Source of the DNA: Chloroflexota bacterium
GTDB taxonomy: Bacteria; Chloroflexota; FW602-bin22; JACPRP01
Assembly: GCA_016210495.1 (NCBI GenBank)
Contig: JACQUC010000186.1
Coordinates: 43,278-107,277, forward strand
Length of the DNA stretch: 64,000 bases
Direction of reading: 5' to 3'
Shown: piece after piece, positions 60,952 to 64,000 of the stretch
Position numbering within the stretch: position 1 is the first letter of the stretch
Layout of the letters: each line of letters begins with the position of its first letter
Program-made: the position numbers and the translations under genes
Notes under the pieces: model-generated
What the model saw: only the letters and a program-made list of their open reading frames with translations
Told to the model about the DNA's origin: nothing
Database searches by the model: none

Positions 60952-61980
60952 CTATCCTACACCACCACTGGAACCATCTTCGCCTTTGGGATCCGCCACC
61001 GAGGTCTGCTTCGACCTCTGCAGCCTGTCGCGCCAGTAATCAAGAAGCTCCGCGAGCGTTTCTTCTATCGAGAACCGTGGCTTCCACCCCGTCTGGTTGT
61101 GAAACTTCGTAGCGTCGCACACCAGGACCCGCACGTCAGACGGCCGCAATCTTTGAGAATCTTGCTGCACGGCAATGGACGCGTTGCTTATGGCGAGCAG
61201 GGACTGCAGGATATGAGCAACGCTCAGCGACTTGCCACTGCCGATGTTGTAAACTTCCCCCGGCTCACCGTTGAGCAGCGCCAGCCAGTACCCCCGCACA
61301 ATGTCGCGCACGTCGGTAAAGTCGCGCTGGACTTCCAGATCGCCCACCAATACCACCGGCTTACGCAGACCGAGCTCGATCTCGGCAATCTGCTTAGCAA
61401 AGCTTGCGGTCACGAACTGCTCGCCCTGCCGCGGCCCGATGTGGTTGAAGGGACGCAGTCGAACGACGGGGAGCTGCCGCGACAGAAAGTACTGGTAGCC
61501 GAGCATATCCTGTGCGATCTTGCTAACCGCGTAAGGGTTGTTGGGTCGCAGAGGGTTAGTCTCCTTAATGGGTAATTCCGACGGCTGGACCAGCCCGTAC
61601 TCGTCGGCGGAGCCGACGATCAGAACTTTCGCCTCCTTGCTGCAACGCACGACGGCTTCGAGGACGTTGAGCTGGCTGATGATATTGTTGGACAGGGTGT
61701 CACCAGGATGTTCCCAGGAATACGAGACCGCGGCCTGAGCGGCCAGATGGAAGACATGGGTCGGGCGGATCTCGCGCACGACGGCGTCAACCGAATCGAA
61801 GCTTGCGAGGTCTCCTTCGAAAAGACGCAGACGAGGGCGCAAATGCTCGATGTTGGGACTGGCGTGGCCCGGACGAACGATGCCGAAGACCTCGATCTTC
61901 TCGCGGCTTAACAGATATTCGGCCAAATGGCTGCCAGCAAATCCGGCTACGCCGGTAATCAAGGCCCTCAGCGGGATCAC
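60952..61980 (-). CDS. rmd: NAD(P)-dependent SDR, GDP-6-deoxy-4-keto-mannose reductase (RMD)-like
   Basis: 342 residues. Rossmann motif ALITGVAGFAGSHLAEYL, then GDLASFDSVDAVV, VGSADEYGLV with Ser, the catalytic YAVSK and LRPFNHIGPRQG. The pattern resembles the reductase that makes GDP-D-rhamnose in Gram-positive S-layer glycan pathways, but dehydratase activity is possible. The ORF extends upstream through a palindromic repeat, so the real start is near the Rossmann strand: GTG 61980, or a CTG at 61971 that has GAGGTGA upstream. The last ~15 residues are a Ser/Gly-rich tail. Confidence 0.75.
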   Translation of the reverse strand: MIPLRALITGVAGFAGSHLAEYLLSREKIEVFGIVRPGHASPNIEHLRPRLRLFEGDLASFDSVDAVVREIRPTHVFHLAAQAAVSYSWEHPGDTLSNNIISQLNVLEAVVRCSKEAKVLIVGSADEYGLVQPSELPIKETNPLRPNNPYAVSKIAQDMLGYQYFLSRQLPVVRLRPFNHIGPRQGEQFVTASFAKQIAEIELGLRKPVVLVGDLEVQRDFTDVRDIVRGYWLALLNGEPGEVYNIGSGKSLSVAHILQSLLAISNASIAVQQDSQRLRPSDVRVLVCDATKFHNQTGWKPRFSIEETLAELLDYWRDRLQRSKQTSVADPKGEDGSSGGVG

Positions 61981-62019
61981 CTCGCGCTCTGGAGCAATAT
62001 TTAGGGTGCGAAATGGCGG

Positions 62020-62064
62020 CGATGCCCCGCCCCACCCTGGGCGGACAGGGCCGTCCGCCCCTAC
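62020..62064 (-). repeat. GTAGGGGCG palindromic element downstream of metK
   Basis: On the - strand it begins GTAGGGGCGGAC and contains the stem GGGCGGAC/GTCCGCCC (62039-62046 and 62053-62060), then AGGGTGGGGCGGGG. It starts about 37 bp after the metK stop, in the same direction. Confidence 0.7.
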
Positions 62065-62100
62065 AGGTAGGGACGTTGCACGCACGCAACTCCCTACCGA

Positions 62101-63315
62101 TTATAGCCCAGCCCTCTCCCGAAGTAAAGGCGCTTTGTCGGTGACCTCCCAGGGCGCGTCGATGTCGTTGCGGCCAAAGTGGCCGTATGCTGCAGTCGCT
62201 CTGTAAATAGGCCGCCGCAGTCGAAGCTTTTCGATAATGGCCGCCGGCCTCAGATCGAAGTGGCTCTCGACGAGATCCAGGATCTTCTGCTCTGGCAACC
62301 TGGCCGTGCCAAAGGTCTCTATGGCGATGGAGACGGGTCGGGCCACGCCGATAGCGTAGGCGATCTGAATCTCGAAGCGGTCCGCCAGACCAGCCGCCAC
62401 TACGTTCTTCGCCACGTACCGCGCAGCATAAGCACCTGACCTGTCGACCTTGGTCGGATCCTTGCCTGAAAAACAACCGCCACCGTGACGGGCCATTCCA
62501 CCGTAAGTATCGACGATTATCTTGCGGCCGGTAAGGCCCGCGTCTCCCATAGGACCGCCGATGGCAAAGCGTCCCGTCGGATTCACGTAGTACTTCGTTT
62601 GCTCGTCGAGGAGCTCGACGGGGACACTCTTCCTGACAACTTCCGCAATGACGTCGCGCTCGATAACCTCGTGCTGCGTCTCCGGGTCGTGCTGGGCAGC
62701 GACCACAACGGTGTCGATGCGCACGGGCTTACCGTAAGAGTATTCAACCGTCACCTGCGACTTGCCGTCTGGCCGTAGGTAGGATAAGGTGGAATTCTTG
62801 CGCACCTCCGCCAGGCGCTTGGCGATCCTGTGGGCCAGCGCAATAGGCAGTGGCATCAACTCAGGCGTCTCGTTGCAGGCGAAGCCGATCATCATCCCCT
62901 GGTCGCCAGCACCGATGGCCTCGAACTCCTCCTCGCCCATGTCGCCGCACCTGGCTTCCAGGGCCACGTCCACGCCCATCTTGATGTCCGGCGACTGCTC
63001 CTTGACGGAGACCATCACGCCGCACGTGTCGCAATCGAATCCATATTTCGCGCGGGTGTAGCCCACTTCGCGGATGGTGTCGCGAATAGTCTTGGCCAAG
63101 TCCACGTAGCAGCTCGTCGTGATCTCGCCCATCACCACAACCAGCCCGGTGGTAGCCGAGGACTCACAGGCGACCCTCGCACAGGGGTCCTGGGCAATGA
63201 TGGCGTCCAGTATGGCGTCGGAAATCTGGTCGCAGAGCTTGTCCGGATGCCCCTCCGTCACGGACTCCGAAGTGAAAAGCACCCTGGGCGAGTTCATAAA
63301 CGTGATGTTTGACAT
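62101..63315 (-). CDS. metK: S-adenosylmethionine synthetase
   Basis: 404 residues. All hallmark motifs are present: [17 protein letters not shown] at the N-terminus, the Met loop region [31 protein letters not shown] with the GGAFSGKD-like [23 protein letters not shown] later, and the C-terminal DAPWEV region. It makes SAM from Met and ATP. ATG 63315 has AAGGAGCAGGA upstream; the longer reading frame runs into repeat sequence. Pairs with ahcY just upstream, giving the SAM cycle. No SAM riboswitch was seen in the ~125 bp between the genes. Confidence 0.96.
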   Translation of the reverse strand: MSNITFMNSPRVLFTSESVTEGHPDKLCDQISDAILDAIIAQDPCARVACESSATTGLVVVMGEITTSCYVDLAKTIRDTIREVGYTRAKYGFDCDTCGVMVSVKEQSPDIKMGVDVALEARCGDMGEEEFEAIGAGDQGMMIGFACNETPELMPLPIALAHRIAKRLAEVRKNSTLSYLRPDGKSQVTVEYSYGKPVRIDTVVVAAQHDPETQHEVIERDVIAEVVRKSVPVELLDEQTKYYVNPTGRFAIGGPMGDAGLTGRKIIVDTYGGMARHGGGCFSGKDPTKVDRSGAYAARYVAKNVVAAGLADRFEIQIAYAIGVARPVSIAIETFGTARLPEQKILDLVESHFDLRPAAIIEKLRLRRPIYRATAAYGHFGRNDIDAPWEVTDKAPLLRERAGL

Positions 63316-63379
63316 TTCCTGCTCCTTCCTTAGTCGGTCACTAGCCATTACGTGCCGGTGGGACGGGCCAGCCCGAGCC

Positions 63380-63424
63380 CAACCCCACCCCACCCCGGGG
63401 CGGACAGCGGACGTCCGCCCCTAC
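63380..63424 (-). repeat. GTAGGGGCG palindromic element downstream of ahcY
   Basis: On the - strand it begins GTAGGGGCGGAC and contains a 9-bp stem GGGGCGGAC/GTCCGCCCC (63397-63405, 63413-63421), followed by CGGGGTGGGGTGGGG. It lies about 18 bp after the ahcY stop in the same direction, between ahcY and metK. Confidence 0.7.
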
Positions 63425-63442
63425 GTTACCTCCGTACAGCGC

Positions 63443-64000
63443 CTACGTGCCTGCTTCCCAAGCAGCCAGGTATTGCTCCTGCTCGGCGGTCAGCTCGTCG
63501 ATCTGAACACCCATCGAGCTGAGCTTCAAACGGGCGATGTCCTTGTCTATGTGCTCCGGCACCTTGTACACTTTTCGCTGGAGTCCCCGACCCTCCTGGG
63601 CGACATATTCGGCACAAAGTGCCTGGTTGGCAAAGCTCATGTCCATGACACTGGCGGGATGGCCTTCCGCGGCGGCAAGGTTGATGAGCCTCCCCTCTCC
63701 AAGAAGGTAAACCCGCCGGCCATCGGGATAGGTGTATTCGTCGACGAACTCGCGCATCCGGCGCTTGGCCACGGCCTTAGCCTCCAGCGCAGGAATATTG
63801 ATTTCCACGTTGAAGTGGCCGGAGTTGGCGATCACGGCGCGGTCTTTGAGAACCTCCAGGTGGTTGGCGTCCACGATGTGAATGTTGCCCGTCGTCGTGA
63901 CGATTATGTCGGCAGTCTTCGCCGCCTCCAGCATGGGCATAACACGGTAGCCGTCCATGGTGGCCTCGATGGCACGCACCGGGTTCACCTCGGTGACGAC
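63443..64000 (-). CDS. ahcY: Adenosylhomocysteinase, C-terminal part (runs off the window)
   Basis: The last ~186 residues of S-adenosylhomocysteine hydrolase. Visible are the NAD-domain strand [12 protein letters not shown], the NSGHFNVEI motif, [27 protein letters not shown] and the C-terminal NQALCAEYV. The frame is open to base 64000, so the N-terminal substrate domain lies beyond the window. The enzyme hydrolyses SAH to adenosine and homocysteine with bound NAD. The typical C-terminal DHYRY ending is absent; the chain ends [10 protein letters not shown], so this belongs to the shorter prokaryotic form. Upstream of metK in the same direction. Confidence 0.95.
   Translation of the reverse strand, partial: VVTEVNPVRAIEATMDGYRVMPMLEAAKTADIIVTTTGNIHIVDANHLEVLKDRAVIANSGHFNVEINIPALEAKAVAKRRMREFVDEYTYPDGRRVYLLGEGRLINLAAAEGHPASVMDMSFANQALCAEYVAQEGRGLQRKVYKVPEHIDKDIARLKLSSMGVQIDELTAEQEQYLAAWEAGT

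Noticed and set aside
63316..63442. SAM riboswitch before metK
   Set aside because: The interval holds a palindromic repeat but none of the conserved helices or junctions of SAM riboswitches that I could recognise.
1..64000. CRISPR arrays, rRNA operons, phage or transposase genes
   Set aside because: No regularly spaced repeats, conserved rRNA blocks or integrase/transposase motifs were found on reading both strands; short RNAs could have been missed.

Overview
The window reads as a high-GC chromosomal contig of an uncultured bacterium, most likely a member of the Chloroflexota. This is inferred from gene content, since no rRNA or tRNA was seen. Supporting signs are large membrane glycosyltransferases of the PTPS-related, GT39, DUF2723 and DUF2142 types that end in serial beta-sandwich modules; a secreted protein with the 'GHRVLGNPIS' / 'QAFERAIL' style of repeat; secreted proteins ending in a short L/F-P hydrophobic tail; a bifunctional phosphoglucose/phosphomannose isomerase; and a fused MoaD-MoaE protein. 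No phage, transposase or CRISPR array was seen.

Layout. Positions 1-9.6 kb hold the 3' end of a secreted subtilisin-like protease and then a catabolic set on the + strand: a DUF1989 protein, a nitroreductase, a RidA protein, a xanthine-dehydrogenase-type molybdenum subunit, two tandem cupins, a decayed locus joining a DUF849 start to an alpha/beta-hydrolase remnant, a small coiled-coil protein and an amidohydrolase. Positions 9.7-19.2 kb are an envelope-glycan region: a secreted glycoside hydrolase, two giant glycosyltransferases (the second carrying two frameshifts) and a second secreted glycoside hydrolase. Positions 19.4-23.8 kb hold small genes, an orphan ABC permease, a PaaK-like CoA ligase and a PduX-like L-threonine kinase. 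Positions 23.9-31.1 kb (- strand) look like one long operon: UbiD decarboxylase, xanthine-dehydrogenase-type subunit, MoaD-MoaE fusion, leucyl aminopeptidase and a two-subunit sulfopyruvate-decarboxylase-like enzyme.

Positions 31.4-32.7 kb encode an encapsulin nanocompartment and its ferritin-like cargo, which ends in a loading peptide. Positions 33-41.7 kb hold a solute-binding lipoprotein, HyuA/HyuB, an EamA transporter, a second UbiD with a 51-residue zinc-ribbon partner, and a gamma-carbonic-anhydrase-like protein. Positions 41.9-46.5 kb are a three-gene envelope operon (two paralogous membrane proteins and a secreted glycoside hydrolase), followed by an MFS transporter. Positions 48-54 kb hold a secreted protein and two more module-bearing glycosyltransferases. 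Positions 54.1-62 kb (- strand) contain phosphoglucose/phosphomannose isomerase, phosphomannomutase, a GDP-mannose pyrophosphorylase and two SDR enzymes. Together these could run fructose-6-P to GDP-mannose to GDP-6-deoxyhexose and so supply donor sugars for the glycosyltransferases. The end carries metK and a partial ahcY of the methyl cycle.

The signals most worth following are about twelve copies of a poorly described C-terminal module on five glycosyltransferases; a family of palindromic repeats placed just after stop codons; the DUF849/hydrolase composite remnant; the two frameshifts in the GT39 gene; the encapsulin locus; and two molybdenum hydroxylase large subunits with no electron-transfer partners nearby.
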